Source: Candidatus Binatia bacterium
Lineage (GTDB): Bacteria > Desulfobacterota > Binatia > UBA1149 > JAJCZL01
Direction of reading: 5' to 3'
NCBI GenBank assembly: GCA_028278325.1
Contig: JANQEO010000151.1
Coordinates: 109,500-173,499, forward strand
Length of the DNA stretch: 64,000 nucleotides
Under the pieces are notes generated by a model. The model saw only the letters and a program-made list of their open reading frames with translations, did not search any database and had not been told where the DNA came from. This document shows, piece by piece, positions 11,441-19,398 of the stretch; position 1 is the stretch's first letter, and each line of letters starts with the position of its first letter. Position numbers and translations under genes: made by a program.

Positions 11441-11974
11441 GTGAAGGGGACCGACCAGTGGTCGGCTCTCATGGCCGCCGCCCAGCGAGGCGACGAGGAG
11501 GCCTATCGCGTTCTGCTCGAGTCGATACAGCCGGTGATTTTTCGCTACGCGCGCCGCCGGCTGAGCTCGGACGCGGCCGCCGAGGACGTCTGCCAAGAGA
11601 CTCTGCTCACGATGCACAGGGTTAGACATACTTACGAGCCGCAGCGCCCTTTCGAGCCGTGGATGTACTCGATCGCCAAGAGCCGCTTGATCGATCATCT
11701 GCGCAAGCAACGTCGCCTGCAGGCCTGGGAGCTGGCCACCGAGACACTACCTGACGTTGCCGACGAGCCCGTCGGGAGGGGAGTGGACCGACTCGTCGAA
11801 GCCATCGAGGCTCTTCCGGAAGGTCAGCGAGAAGCCTTCGAGATGCTGAAGCTCGAGGGGCTGAGTACCGAGGAGGCGGCCGAAAGGGCGGGCGTGTCGG
11901 TTTCGGCTCTCAAGGTCAGGGCGCACAGGGCCTATACTGCGCTGAAGCAGGCGCTCGCTTCGGATCGTGACTAG
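11441..11974 (+). CDS. ECF-type RNA polymerase sigma factor
   Basis: 177 residues from GTG 11441, chosen because AGCAAGGG lies ten bases upstream and the family alignment begins here. Region 2 is AAQRGDEEAYRVLLESIQP through DVCQETLLTMHRVRHTYEP; region 4 is LPEGQREAFEMLKLEGLSTEEAAERAGVS followed by ALKVRAHRAY. Such factors are released from a membrane anti-sigma on a signal. The next gene, starting five bases after this stop, is an NrsF-type membrane protein, the expected anti-sigma, so the pair forms a signalling unit. The regulon is unknown. Confidence 0.9.
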   Translation: MKGTDQWSALMAAAQRGDEEAYRVLLESIQPVIFRYARRRLSSDAAAEDVCQETLLTMHRVRHTYEPQRPFEPWMYSIAKSRLIDHLRKQRRLQAWELATETLPDVADEPVGRGVDRLVEAIEALPEGQREAFEMLKLEGLSTEEAAERAGVSVSALKVRAHRAYTALKQALASDRD

Positions 11975-11978
11975 AGAC

Positions 11979-12662
11979 ATGGACAAGCAAACCGAGACCA
12001 GGGAGTTGGTCAACCGCCTCGTCGGGGATCTCCAGCCCGTAAAACCCCTGCGCCTGGCACGTTTGTACGCCGCATGCCTGCTGGTTCAGCTCGGCGTCGG
12101 CTTCGTCGCTTCCTGGTATCTCGGTTTCCGCGCCGATCTCACCGAACGCCTCGACGATGCCAGCTTCCTGATCATCGTCGGCAGCCTCGTCCTGAGTGCC
12201 GCAGTTTGCACGATCGTAGCCGCGCGCAGCGCAGTGCCCGGCCTCGGCGTCAAGCGCGGGATTTCTGCCGCATTGGTGATGGTCCCTCTGATCCTGGCCG
12301 CGAGCGTCGCCCTGTCGTCGCCTTGGGGCGGGGTCTGGCAAGGTTGGGCGGTGCTGCTGAAGGGCGGCCACATGTGCATGCAGAAGATCGCCTTGGTCGC
12401 GGTGTTGCCTTGGTTCATCATGCTCGCCGTTCTTCGAAAGGCCGCACCTCTGCGGGAGTACGCGACCGGGATGTTCATCGGTCTTGCCTCCTTCCTCATC
12501 GGAGCGACGGTGGTGGAGCTGGCTTGTGATGTAACCGACCACTACCACCTCATGTTCGCCCACTATTTGCCCGTCACGTTGGGAGCCGTCGTGGTTGCGA
12601 GCATCTCCGCCGCCGCGCTGCGTTCCCGTGCCGTGCAGGGGCCGCGCGACAAACAGGCTTGA
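11979..12662 (+). CDS. nrsF: NrsF/DUF1109-type anti-sigma factor membrane protein
   Basis: 227 residues from ATG 11979 (GTG 11967 inside the sigma gene is an alternative). Short cytoplasmic N-terminus (ETRELVNRLVGDLQPVKPL) followed by six hydrophobic segments, the last ending near the C-terminus. The two cysteines in GGHMCMQK and VVELACDVTDHYH, close to membrane segments, fit the DUF1109/NrsF pattern in which conserved cysteines are needed for signal sensing. Family members hold an ECF sigma factor at the membrane. Its position immediately after the sigma gene supports this. Confidence 0.85.
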   Translation: MDKQTETRELVNRLVGDLQPVKPLRLARLYAACLLVQLGVGFVASWYLGFRADLTERLDDASFLIIVGSLVLSAAVCTIVAARSAVPGLGVKRGISAALVMVPLILAASVALSSPWGGVWQGWAVLLKGGHMCMQKIALVAVLPWFIMLAVLRKAAPLREYATGMFIGLASFLIGATVVELACDVTDHYHLMFAHYLPVTLGAVVVASISAAALRSRAVQGPRDKQA

Positions 12663-12696
12663 ACGCCCGAGACGCGGCGAAGAGCTGTCGCCGGCT

Positions 12697-12742
12697 TTGA
12701 TGATATTGAAAGTCAAAGTCGAATAATCAGCAATATCAACAA
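12697..12742 (+). promoter_or_regulatory. Putative operator upstream of ferritin-like gene
   Basis: An 11/12 inverted repeat (TTGATGATATTG at 12697-12708, CAATATCAACAA at 12731-12742) encloses TGAAAGTCAAAGTCGAATAAT (12707-12727 region). The core TGAAAGTCAAA recurs, with further similarity on one side, in the promoter of the small gene at 13263-13559. It lies just upstream of the -35 box. A metal-responsive regulator is a natural guess because of the ferritin-like target, but the regulator is not identified. Confidence 0.55.
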
Positions 12743-12748
12743 CTTAGC

Positions 12749-12778
12749 TTGACTCGCGCCGCCGCGCTGCGGTATTGT
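12749..12778 (+). promoter_or_regulatory. Sigma-70-like promoter of ferritin-like gene
   Basis: TTGACT at 12749-12754, an 18-base spacer, then TATTGT at 12773-12778, followed by about 25 bases of leader and the ribosome site GAGGAGGTAAGG before GTG 12811. Confidence 0.6.
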
Positions 12779-12810
12779 TCGGGCTGGCCTGGCGGCCGAG
12801 GAGGTAAGGT

Positions 12811-13266
12811 GTGAGCAAGTCCAAAGTCATCAACGCCCTCAACAAGGCTATCGCTCTGGAGAACGCGGCGACTCTTCAATACCAGCAGCAGTCCATGCTC
12901 GTGCGTGGCCTATGGCGCCAAGTTTACTCGGACTTCTTCGCTCACCACAGCACGGAAGCACTGTCGCATGCGAAACGCTTCGGCCAAAAGGTCGTGGCGC
13001 TCGGCGGTATTCCAACCGTGGAGGTCGCCGAGATTCACCAGTCGACCGAGATCGAAGAGATGCTCGCCCACGCCCTCGACCTCGAGGAAAAGGCGCTGGC
13101 CGCTTACCTCAAGGCCCTCGACGCCGCCAAGGGCGACGTGGCCCTGTGCAACATGCTCGAGGATCAGATCGAGTCGGAACAGGCTGACGTCGAAGAGCTG
13201 CAGCTGCAGCTCGACATGGTCAAGAGCGGCTCCGTAGATAAGGTGGTGAACCTGCGCCGGTCTTAG
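12811..13266 (+). CDS. Ferritin-like (bacterioferritin-type) diiron protein
   Basis: 151 residues, predicted as a four-helix bundle. Candidate metal ligands are E17 in helix 1, E49 and H53 in helix 2 (HHSTEALSHAKRF), and Glu residues of DLEEKALAAY and EDQIESEQADVEEL in helices 3 and 4. The length is close to bacterioferritin (about 155), but Met52 for heme is not obvious. A role in iron storage or oxidation is likely. The GTG start has the strong site GAGGAGGTAAGG six bases away. Its TAG overlaps the end of the convergent small gene that shares its promoter motif. Confidence 0.78.
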   Translation: MSKSKVINALNKAIALENAATLQYQQQSMLVRGLWRQVYSDFFAHHSTEALSHAKRFGQKVVALGGIPTVEVAEIHQSTEIEEMLAHALDLEEKALAAYLKALDAAKGDVALCNMLEDQIESEQADVEELQLQLDMVKSGSVDKVVNLRRS

Positions 13267-13559
13267 GTACCGGTCTTTCGACCGACGCGGCGCGAACGTG
13301 AACGGCGGCGGCTGCCTACGGGCAGTGAGATGACGTTGTCGGGCGTTTCGGCCGTGGCCGGTGTCGCCGACTCGAGTAGGGAGCTGACCAGGGACTGGAC
13401 GCTTTCCAGATCCACCCTCACCGTCCCCTGGGTGAACCACCCGACACCCCGTCCGTAACAGAGGCTTCGAAGCTCGGCGTAGCGCTCGTCCACGCGCACG
13501 ACCTCGATCATCCTGTTCTCGTCGTCCTGGGGTATGACGGCTATGGTTTCCTCTGCCAT
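13263..13559 (-). CDS. Small protein of unknown function, basic C-terminus
   Basis: 98 residues. Residues 1-70 look folded (EETIAVIPQDDENRMIEVVR, then SLCYGRGVGWFTQGTVRVDL); residues 80-98 are very basic (GSRRRSRSRRVGRKTG), as in nucleic-acid-binding tails. I do not recognise the family. Supporting evidence that it is real: a TTGACA/TATCCT promoter ends seven bases before the ATG and carries the motif shared with the ferritin gene, and it nearly abuts that gene tail to tail. A link to iron or oxidative stress is inference from the shared motif. Confidence 0.6.
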   Translation of the reverse strand: MAEETIAVIPQDDENRMIEVVRVDERYAELRSLCYGRGVGWFTQGTVRVDLESVQSLVSSLLESATPATAETPDNVISLPVGSRRRSRSRRVGRKTGT

Positions 13560-13566
13560 CGATCCC

Positions 13567-13596
13567 AGGATAATCGATTTTGACTTTCATTGTCAA
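13567..13596 (-). promoter_or_regulatory. Promoter of the 98-residue gene with embedded operator
   Basis: On the minus strand TTGACA (13596-13591) is followed by an 18-base spacer and TATCCT (13572-13567), leaving seven bases to the ATG, so the transcript may be leaderless. The spacer holds TGAAAGTCAAAATCGATTAT (13589-13570), matching the ferritin operator core at 11 consecutive bases plus TCGA. Confidence 0.6.
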
Positions 13597-13705
13597 ATTC
13601 ATTGTGAATAGACCCTGAACCGGCTCTCCGCGGCGACCTGAAGGGCCCCGCAAATCCTTGAAAGACTTGACTGAGCCGGGGCGGCCGCTAAAGCCTCTAG
13701 TCACT

Positions 13706-14476
13706 ATGGATCTCAAGGGTAAGGCAGCTTTGGTTACGGGGGGAGGGGTCGGTGCGGGCCGCGCCATCGCGTTGGCGCTAGCCGCGGCCGGCTGCGACGT
13801 AGCGGTCAACTACAGCAAATCTCAAGCGGAAGCCGATCTGACTGCGGCCGACGTTCAGGGTTTGGGTGTGCGCGGCATGGCCGTGCAAGCGGACGTCCGA
13901 GATGACGGTGAGGTCAGGAACATGGTCGAGAGAGCCTGTTCGACTTTCGGGCGTCTCGACGTGCTGATCAACAACGCCGGTGTCACATCCTTCATAGACC
14001 ACGCCGACCTCGAGGGCGTAGGCGAGGAAGACTGGGACCGCATACTCGGAACCAATCTCAAGGGCAGCTTCTACTGCGCGCGGGCGGCGGCGCCGGCCCT
14101 TCGCGAGGCGGGCAACGCCGCCATCGTCAACATATCGAGCATCGCCGGTGTGTACGGAATCGGCAGCTCCATTCCCTACTGTGCTTCCAAGGCCGCTCTG
14201 AACAGTCTCACGATCACGCTTGCCCGCGCACTAGCGCCCGAGATTCGCGTCAACGCCGTGGCGCCCGGCTACATCGACACCCGCTGGTGGAAAGACCGTG
14301 ACAACTACGAGGCCATCAAGCAGATAGCCGAACAGTCCACTCCTCTGAAGCGCGTCTGCTCGGCCGAAGATGTCGCCGGCATGGTGATGGCGATGGTTAC
14401 CAGTGACGTGGTCACGGGCCAGGTTCTGGTTACCGACGGTGGCATGGGCATAGCGGGAGGACTTCCGGGCCGCTGA
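13706..14476 (+). CDS. SDR-family oxidoreductase
   Basis: 256 residues from ATG 13706, which opens the Rossmann fold directly (MDLKGKAALVTGGG). NAD(P)-binding TGGGVGAG is at 11-18, then NNAGV and the catalytic Ser/Tyr-Lys set (NISSIAG, then PYCASKAAL). C-terminal GQVLVTDGG is typical of FabG-like 3-oxoacyl or alcohol dehydrogenases. Its stop is four bases before the acyl-CoA synthetase start, so the two are probably one operon and may act in the same lipid pathway. Substrate unknown. Confidence 0.9.
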   Translation: MDLKGKAALVTGGGVGAGRAIALALAAAGCDVAVNYSKSQAEADLTAADVQGLGVRGMAVQADVRDDGEVRNMVERACSTFGRLDVLINNAGVTSFIDHADLEGVGEEDWDRILGTNLKGSFYCARAAAPALREAGNAAIVNISSIAGVYGIGSSIPYCASKAALNSLTITLARALAPEIRVNAVAPGYIDTRWWKDRDNYEAIKQIAEQSTPLKRVCSAEDVAGMVMAMVTSDVVTGQVLVTDGGMGIAGGLPGR

Positions 14477-14480
14477 GCCG

Positions 14481-16289
14481 ATGGGTCTGATCGACAAAGC
14501 CTTCCGAGAAGCAAAGACCCTGTCGGTCCTGCTTCGCACTCTGCGCAGGATGCGGCGCTTGAGCCCGTCGGCAGCTTACACGGTCGCCGACGTTCTCGAG
14601 GAGTGGGCGGACAAGACCCCGGAAGCCGTGGCCCTTCACTTCGAGAAGGACCGTTACACCTACAAACAGCTCGAGGAATCGGCCAACCGGGTTGCGAACT
14701 GGGCCGAGGCCAAGGGCGTCGAGCCCGGCCAAGTCGTGGCGCTCCTCATGGAAAACCGCCCGGAATTCCTTTTCGCCTGGTTGGGATTGGCCAAGGCCGG
14801 AGCAGTTTCGGCGCTGATCAACACCAACCTTCGTCACGGCCAGCTCGTGCACGCGCTTCGCGTCAGCAAAGCCGACACCGTCATCGTGGGTGGCGAACTT
14901 GCCGAAGCCCTGCACGAGGTGCGCAACGACCTGGAATCTCCTTTGAACGTATGGTGCTGGGGCAGGCCGGCGTCGGAGTTGCCGGACAGCGCCGCGTTGG
15001 ACTCTGCGCTTGCTGAAGCGTCGGAGCGCAGGCCGTCGGGCGCAACGAGGGCCGGCGTGAAGTCGGGAGACCCCCTTTTCTACATCTATACATCGGGCAC
15101 CACCGGCAATCCCAAGGCCGCCAAGTTCAGCCACTTCCGTTTTCTCGAGGCCGGCAATGCCTTCGGCACCATGGGCGACATCACGAGCGATGATCGCATC
15201 TACTGTGTGCTGCCGCTTTATCACACGGCCGGCGGCGTCATCGCTCTGTCCATGTCGTTGATCGCGGGGGCCACCTTCGTCCTCAAGCGCAAGTTCTCCG
15301 CCAGGGCCTTCTTTCCCGACTGCCGCGAGCACGGTGTGACGGTGTTCCAGTACATCGGTGAGCTTTGCCGTTACCTCGTCAACCAGCCGCCCTCGCCGGC
15401 GGACTCCGACCACAGTGTGCGCCTGGCCACCGGCAACGGGCTGCGTCCCGACATATGGGAAGAGTTTCAGGAGCGCTTCGCGATTCCGCGCATCATGGAA
15501 TTCTACGGCGCCACCGAGGGCAACGTCGGCATCATCAATCTCGACAACACCCCCTGCGCGATAGGCCGAGTGCCTCCCTACCTGCGCAACGTGTTCGGTA
15601 TCAAGCTCGTCAAGTTCGACGTAGGGACCGAAGCCCACGTACGCGACGAAAACGGTCATTGTATCGAGTGCGGGCCTGACGAGGTGGGCGAAGCCATAGG
15701 CCGCATCCCCGAAGACAAGGAAGCTCCGATCGGGCGCTTCGAAGGTTATACGACCAAAGAGGAAACCGAGAAGAAAATCCTGCGCGACGTCTTCGACGAT
15801 GGCGATGCCTGGTTCCGTACCGGTGACCTCTTGCGATGTGACGCCGAGGGATACTACTACTTCGTCGACCGCATCGGAGACACCTTCCGCTGGAAGGGCG
15901 AGAACGTGGCGACCAGCGAGGTGGCCGAGACGCTGTCACGCTGCCGTGGGGTAGAGGACGTCAACGTCTACGGGGTAACAGTCCCGGGTACCGACGGGCG
16001 CGCCGGAATGGCCTCGCTGGTATGCGGTGAGGAGTTCGACCTGGACGCGTTCTACAGCCACATGGCGGCAAAGCTCGCGCCCTACGCGCGGCCTCTCTTC
16101 GTGCGCATGCAGAAGCAGCTGACCGTCACGGCGACGTTCAAGCACCGAAAGGTCGATCTGGTCGAGCAGGGCTACGACCCCGAGCAGGTCAGCGATCCCG
16201 TCTACTTCCGGGATGACGAAGCGAACAAGTTCGTGCCGGTCGACGGGGAACTCTACGGTCGCATCGTCGGCGGCAACGTTCGCCTATAG
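14481..16289 (+). CDS. FATP-type long/very-long-chain acyl-CoA synthetase
   Basis: 602 residues of the ANL adenylating superfamily, activating fatty acids with ATP and CoA. The AMP-binding P-loop is YIYTSGTTGNPKAAKFSH near 194; EFYGATEGNVGI (A5) and FRTGDLLRCDAEGYYYFVDR (A8) follow. The C-terminal VTATFKHRKVDLVEQGYDP matches the fatty-acid-transport-protein (FATP/FadD6) branch, not FadD. Cotranscribed with the SDR gene. It ends 15 bases from the convergent pdxH end, with no clear terminator. Confidence 0.9.
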   Translation: MGLIDKAFREAKTLSVLLRTLRRMRRLSPSAAYTVADVLEEWADKTPEAVALHFEKDRYTYKQLEESANRVANWAEAKGVEPGQVVALLMENRPEFLFAWLGLAKAGAVSALINTNLRHGQLVHALRVSKADTVIVGGELAEALHEVRNDLESPLNVWCWGRPASELPDSAALDSALAEASERRPSGATRAGVKSGDPLFYIYTSGTTGNPKAAKFSHFRFLEAGNAFGTMGDITSDDRIYCVLPLYHTAGGVIALSMSLIAGATFVLKRKFSARAFFPDCREHGVTVFQYIGELCRYLVNQPPSPADSDHSVRLATGNGLRPDIWEEFQERFAIPRIMEFYGATEGNVGIINLDNTPCAIGRVPPYLRNVFGIKLVKFDVGTEAHVRDENGHCIECGPDEVGEAIGRIPEDKEAPIGRFEGYTTKEETEKKILRDVFDDGDAWFRTGDLLRCDAEGYYYFVDRIGDTFRWKGENVATSEVAETLSRCRGVEDVNVYGVTVPGTDGRAGMASLVCGEEFDLDAFYSHMAAKLAPYARPLFVRMQKQLTVTATFKHRKVDLVEQGYDPEQVSDPVYFRDDEANKFVPVDGELYGRIVGGNVRL

Positions 16290-16304
16290 ATACGTGGGCA
16301 GTCT

Positions 16305-16883
16305 TCAGGGCTGCAGAAGGCTCTTGCGCCACTCGCCGCTGCGCAGTTCGAAAAGTTCTCTGTTGTGCAGCCGGGGTTCGTTGCGCGTCCAGAACTCGAT
16401 ACTGGTCGGCACGATTCTGTAACCGGTCCATTCCGGCGGCCGCGCTATCTCTCCGTTTTTGCACGCGCGTGTCATCTGCTTGAACACGGCCATCAACATG
16501 GTGCGGCTTTCCATCTTTTCGCTTTGGTTCGACGCCGCCGATGCCAGACGGCTGGCCAAGGGGCGCTCACGCCAGTATTCGTCGGCCTCCTCTTTGGTTA
16601 CGGCCTTGACCCGTCCTTCGATACGCACCTGACGGCCGGTTGCGTCCCAGTAGAAGGCGAGTGATGCATGAGGGTTGTCGGCCAGCTCACGCCCCTTACG
16701 GCTCTTGGTGTTCGTATAGAAGACGAAGCCTGATTCGTCGGCCTTCTTGAGAAGCACGTAGCGCACCGAAGGGCGGCCGCGGCTGTCGGCGGTGGCCAGC
16801 GCGCAGGACTCCGGAAGAGGTGCGCCGGCATCGCGCGCCGCCTTGAGATAACGGTTGAATCGATCCACTGGGTGACCGGCCAT
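16305..16883 (-). CDS. pdxH: Pyridoxamine 5'-phosphate oxidase
   Basis: 192 residues from ATG 16883; a TTG at 16919 would add 12 unconserved residues. FMN-dependent enzyme making pyridoxal phosphate. Family motifs: SVRYVLLKKADESGFVFYTN, SRKGRELADNPHASLAFYW, RQVRIEGRV, and C-terminal GYRIVPTSIEFW with RLHNRELF in place of the common RLHDR. Third gene of a minus-strand cluster (crotonase, selenoprotein, pdxH), beginning 43 bases after the selenoprotein stop. No metabolic link to its neighbours is evident. Confidence 0.93.
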   Translation of the reverse strand: MAGHPVDRFNRYLKAARDAGAPLPESCALATADSRGRPSVRYVLLKKADESGFVFYTNTKSRKGRELADNPHASLAFYWDATGRQVRIEGRVKAVTKEEADEYWRERPLASRLASAASNQSEKMESRTMLMAVFKQMTRACKNGEIARPPEWTGYRIVPTSIEFWTRNEPRLHNRELFELRSGEWRKSLLQP

Positions 16884-16926
16884 GACCAGGACTGTATTGA
16901 CGGATAGTGCGGCCGTCAAAGGCGCA

Positions 16927-17727
16927 CTAGCGCCGGCGTTCGACTTCGCCCCTGCTCAGACGTGAAGCCGCGTCCAGACAGTAGAGCAAGGCTGCTTCTT
17001 GGCCGTCGGCGTCTCCGGGCTCACCGAAGGGCGAACCGATCTCCGTGCCGATGTGCACTGCGCGCGGAACCCCGAGCTTCTGTGTGGCCAGAGGCAGGAT
17101 GGTGACCATGACCGTCGGTATGCCGGCCCTCTCGATCTCTCTTGCGACCAGTCCGACCGACCGGTGACAGAGGCCTCAAGCCGGCGCCATCATCGCCAGG
17201 TCGACTTCGTCGCTTCTCAAGATGGAAGCGATCTCCGGAGCGTAGTGCGCGACCAGCGGTGTCGGATCGGGAATGCTACCGCTGAAGCTGATGTGCCTGG
17301 GTGAGACAGAGCCGATCTCGTGCTTAGCCGCCAGTCTGGCCAGCGCGCCTAGCGGCAGCATCACCTCGGGATCGTGTTCGACATTGGCGGGGTCGTAGCT
17401 CATGTGACTCACCCGCAGCGTGGACGTGTCGGCGTCGGACGGGATGACGCGGAAGGTGCAGTCGCCGTTGGGGGCCGACAGGTCGAAAGGCTCTTGTTCG
17501 GGAAGAATGAGGCCGCCCGAGCTTACCAAGGCGACGCGGCTGTCCGACAGGGGCTTCTTCGTCTGAGTCCAAGGGATGGCGCCCGTCCAGCCCTCGAGGT
17601 CGCGCATGCTCCAGCGCAGGTACAGTCCCGGAAAGGCGCTCGCGAGGTGCCGGCCAAGAGCGGACATGAATCTGCGTTTGAGGCCGGGTTCGCGTGAGGA
17701 CGCGGGCCCGGCAGGGCCGGGTGTCAT
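16927..17727 (-). CDS. GrdB/PrdB-family selenoprotein (UGA = Sec184)
   Basis: Read through the TGA at 17176-17178, this is a 266-residue protein of the glycine/sarcosine/betaine/D-proline reductase selenoprotein B family. The first 183 residues include FSGSIPDPTPLVAHYAPEI and DLAMMAPA; after the TGA comes GLCHRSVGLVAREIERAGIP and GVPRAVHIGTEIGSPFGEPG, the usual continuation of the family, giving a U-x-x-C redox pair. A SECIS-like hairpin follows the TGA. The ATG overlaps the crotonase stop (ATGA). The size is near PrdB and much shorter than clostridial GrdB; partner subunits (GrdA/E, PrdA) are absent, so the substrate is unknown. Conventional gene calling would split or lose it. Confidence 0.9.
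17148..17178 (-). promoter_or_regulatory. Predicted bacterial SECIS element (GrdB-like gene)
   Basis: After the UGA (17178-17176) there are 11 bases, then a 6-bp stem CCGGUC (17164-17159) / GACUGG (17153-17148, one G-U pair) closing a GGUCG loop that starts 17 bases after the UGA. A GGU in the apical loop and this spacing match the E. coli fdhF type SECIS recognised by SelB. Confidence 0.8.
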
Positions 17728-18533
17728 TTCCCCTTCCACTCCGGCTTGCGCTTTTCGATGAACGCACTCTGGGCTTCGCGCGCGTCTTCGGTGCGGCGCA
17801 GTGGCCGGCCGATCTCTTCCTGCCTGCGGTAGGCGTCGGGAAGCGACATGTGCAGAAGCTCTCGAACTCCCCTGCGGGTTTCTCTTACTGCCAGCGGCGC
17901 GTGCGCGGCGACCTGCGCCGCCAGGCCGAGGCTCTGCTCCAGAAGCACGGCGGGCTCGACGATACGGTTGATCAACCCTATCTCGAGTGCCTTGTCCGCG
18001 GTGATCGGCGCCGCGGTGAGCAACAACTCCTGGCAGTGCACCCAGGGGATCTGCCGGGGCAGCATCACTGTGGCGTTGCCCGTGGGATAGAGACCGAGCG
18101 CTACTTCCTCCAGCGCGAAGGTCGCGGAGGGCACGGCGAGACGCATCTCGGATGCCAGCATCAGGTCGAAACCGCCCGCACGAGCGTGGCCGTTGATTGC
18201 GCACACGAGCGGCTTGCCCAGGTCGAACTCGACCAGGAGCGCGGTCGACACCGAGCGCAACCCTTCGAAATCCGCGTCGTCCACTTTCTCGCCGCGCGCG
18301 AAACGTTGCGACATCGGGATCGTGGTCGTCATGTCCATTCCCGAGCAAAACACCTTGTCGCCGGCTCCCGTGAGTACCGCGCAACGGATGTCGTCGTCTT
18401 CTGCTATTTCGCGCCAGGCCGAGGCGAGGCCGGTCAGGCTCGGTGGGTCCAGGCAGTTGGCCTTTTCCGGGCGGCTGATCGTTACCAGGGCGACATGCGG
18501 GTGTTCGGGCGGGCGTTCGAGTTCGACGCTCAT
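17724..18533 (-). CDS. Enoyl-CoA hydratase/isomerase (crotonase) family protein
   Basis: 269 residues of crotonase fold, which stabilises acyl-CoA enolates. The oxyanion-hole segments are DKVFCSGMDM (about 61-70) and INGHARAGGFDLMLASEMRL (about 113-132); the usual catalytic Glu regions are not clearly conserved (FALEEVALGLYPTGNATVML). The C-terminal EAQSAFIEKRKPEWKG is typical of this group. It heads the crotonase-selenoprotein-pdxH cluster and its TGA overlaps the selenoprotein ATG. Reaction not assignable. Confidence 0.88.
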   Translation of the reverse strand: MSVELERPPEHPHVALVTISRPEKANCLDPPSLTGLASAWREIAEDDDIRCAVLTGAGDKVFCSGMDMTTTIPMSQRFARGEKVDDADFEGLRSVSTALLVEFDLGKPLVCAINGHARAGGFDLMLASEMRLAVPSATFALEEVALGLYPTGNATVMLPRQIPWVHCQELLLTAAPITADKALEIGLINRIVEPAVLLEQSLGLAAQVAAHAPLAVRETRRGVRELLHMSLPDAYRRQEEIGRPLRRTEDAREAQSAFIEKRKPEWKGK

Positions 18534-18593
18534 GACAATTGAATAACCGAGACGCGTTCCTGTTGGGAACGGTTTCTCCGAGTCCCGGCGGGC

Positions 18594-18623
18594 TTGGCCA
18601 GGCGGGCTACCGTCGGCTAGGAT
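18594..18623 (+). promoter_or_regulatory. Putative promoter giving a near-leaderless DUF1499 transcript
   Basis: TTGGCC (18594-18599), 18 bases, TAGGAT (18618-18623), then only six bases to GTG 18630, with no good Shine-Dalgarno site. Confidence 0.4.
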
Positions 18624-18629
18624 GCAGGC

Positions 18630-19388
18630 GTGGAAGGAACGGCGAAAGGTTCGAGTCTACCCATGGTCGCGGTGCTGCTGGGAGCCGATACGGTTTTGAC
18701 GGCCGTGTTGGGAGTGACGCTGGCGTACTTCGGCGTCGTTCCTCCTGTCGTCGGCTTCATAATCTTCGCTCTGGCGTTTCCGATCGGGATCGTTGCGTTG
18801 ATCGTGTCTTTGGTGGGACTCAGACGCGCGCGCGCCGCGGGAGCGGGCGCCGAGAAGCAGGTCGGGCTGGCGCGGCGAGGCCTCGTTCTGGCCGGGGTGA
18901 CCCTGGCCGTGATCCTGCTGCCTGCACTGACTACGGGAAACGTTCCGCGCATAAACGACATCACGACCGATACCGATGATCCACCGGTTTTCGTCAAGGC
19001 GCTTACCCACGGTCCCAATCAGGGCCGTGACATGTCGTATCCGGGCGTGGACTTTGCCACTCAGCAGATCGAAGCCTACCCGGACATCGAGCCGATCAAG
19101 ATTCCTGTACCACCTGCGGAGGCGTTCGAGAAGATTCGCAGCGCCCTGACCGAGTTGCCGAACACCGAGGTTACCGACGCGGATCCCGAGGAGGGGCGCA
19201 TCGAGGGAAGCTGTACATCGAGGCTGTTTCGCTTCGTCGACGATGTCGTCATCCGCGTACGCCCCTACGGTGAGGGGCGTGGCGCCGGCAGCCTGATCGA
19301 CATCCGGTCCAAGTCCCGTGACGGAAAGAGTGATCTCGGGGCCAATGCCAAGCGCATAAGAACCCTCAGGGAAGCCCTGTTCCGCTAG
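18630..19388 (+). CDS. DUF1499 membrane protein
   Basis: 252 residues: three hydrophobic segments in the first 110 residues (about 10-33, 35-62, 80-98), then a soluble DUF1499 domain (DMSYPGVDFATQQIEAYPDI, then AEAFEKIRSALTELPNTEVT and SCTSRLFRFVDDVVIRVRP). The domain's function is unknown; the fusion to a membrane N-terminus is common in the family. Followed by four 11-bp tandem repeats and a strong terminator, so it is probably a single-gene unit. GTG start with a TAGGAT box six bases upstream. Confidence 0.8.
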   Translation: MEGTAKGSSLPMVAVLLGADTVLTAVLGVTLAYFGVVPPVVGFIIFALAFPIGIVALIVSLVGLRRARAAGAGAEKQVGLARRGLVLAGVTLAVILLPALTTGNVPRINDITTDTDDPPVFVKALTHGPNQGRDMSYPGVDFATQQIEAYPDIEPIKIPVPPAEAFEKIRSALTELPNTEVTDADPEEGRIEGSCTSRLFRFVDDVVIRVRPYGEGRGAGSLIDIRSKSRDGKSDLGANAKRIRTLREALFR

Positions 19389-19398
19389 CGCGCTTCCA

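Noticed and set aside
17176..17178. TGA as a normal stop, splitting the GrdB-like gene into two pseudogene parts
   Set aside because: Family sequence continues in the same frame without other damage, the TGA is at the redox position and a SECIS-like hairpin follows; the same pattern occurs in two other genes.
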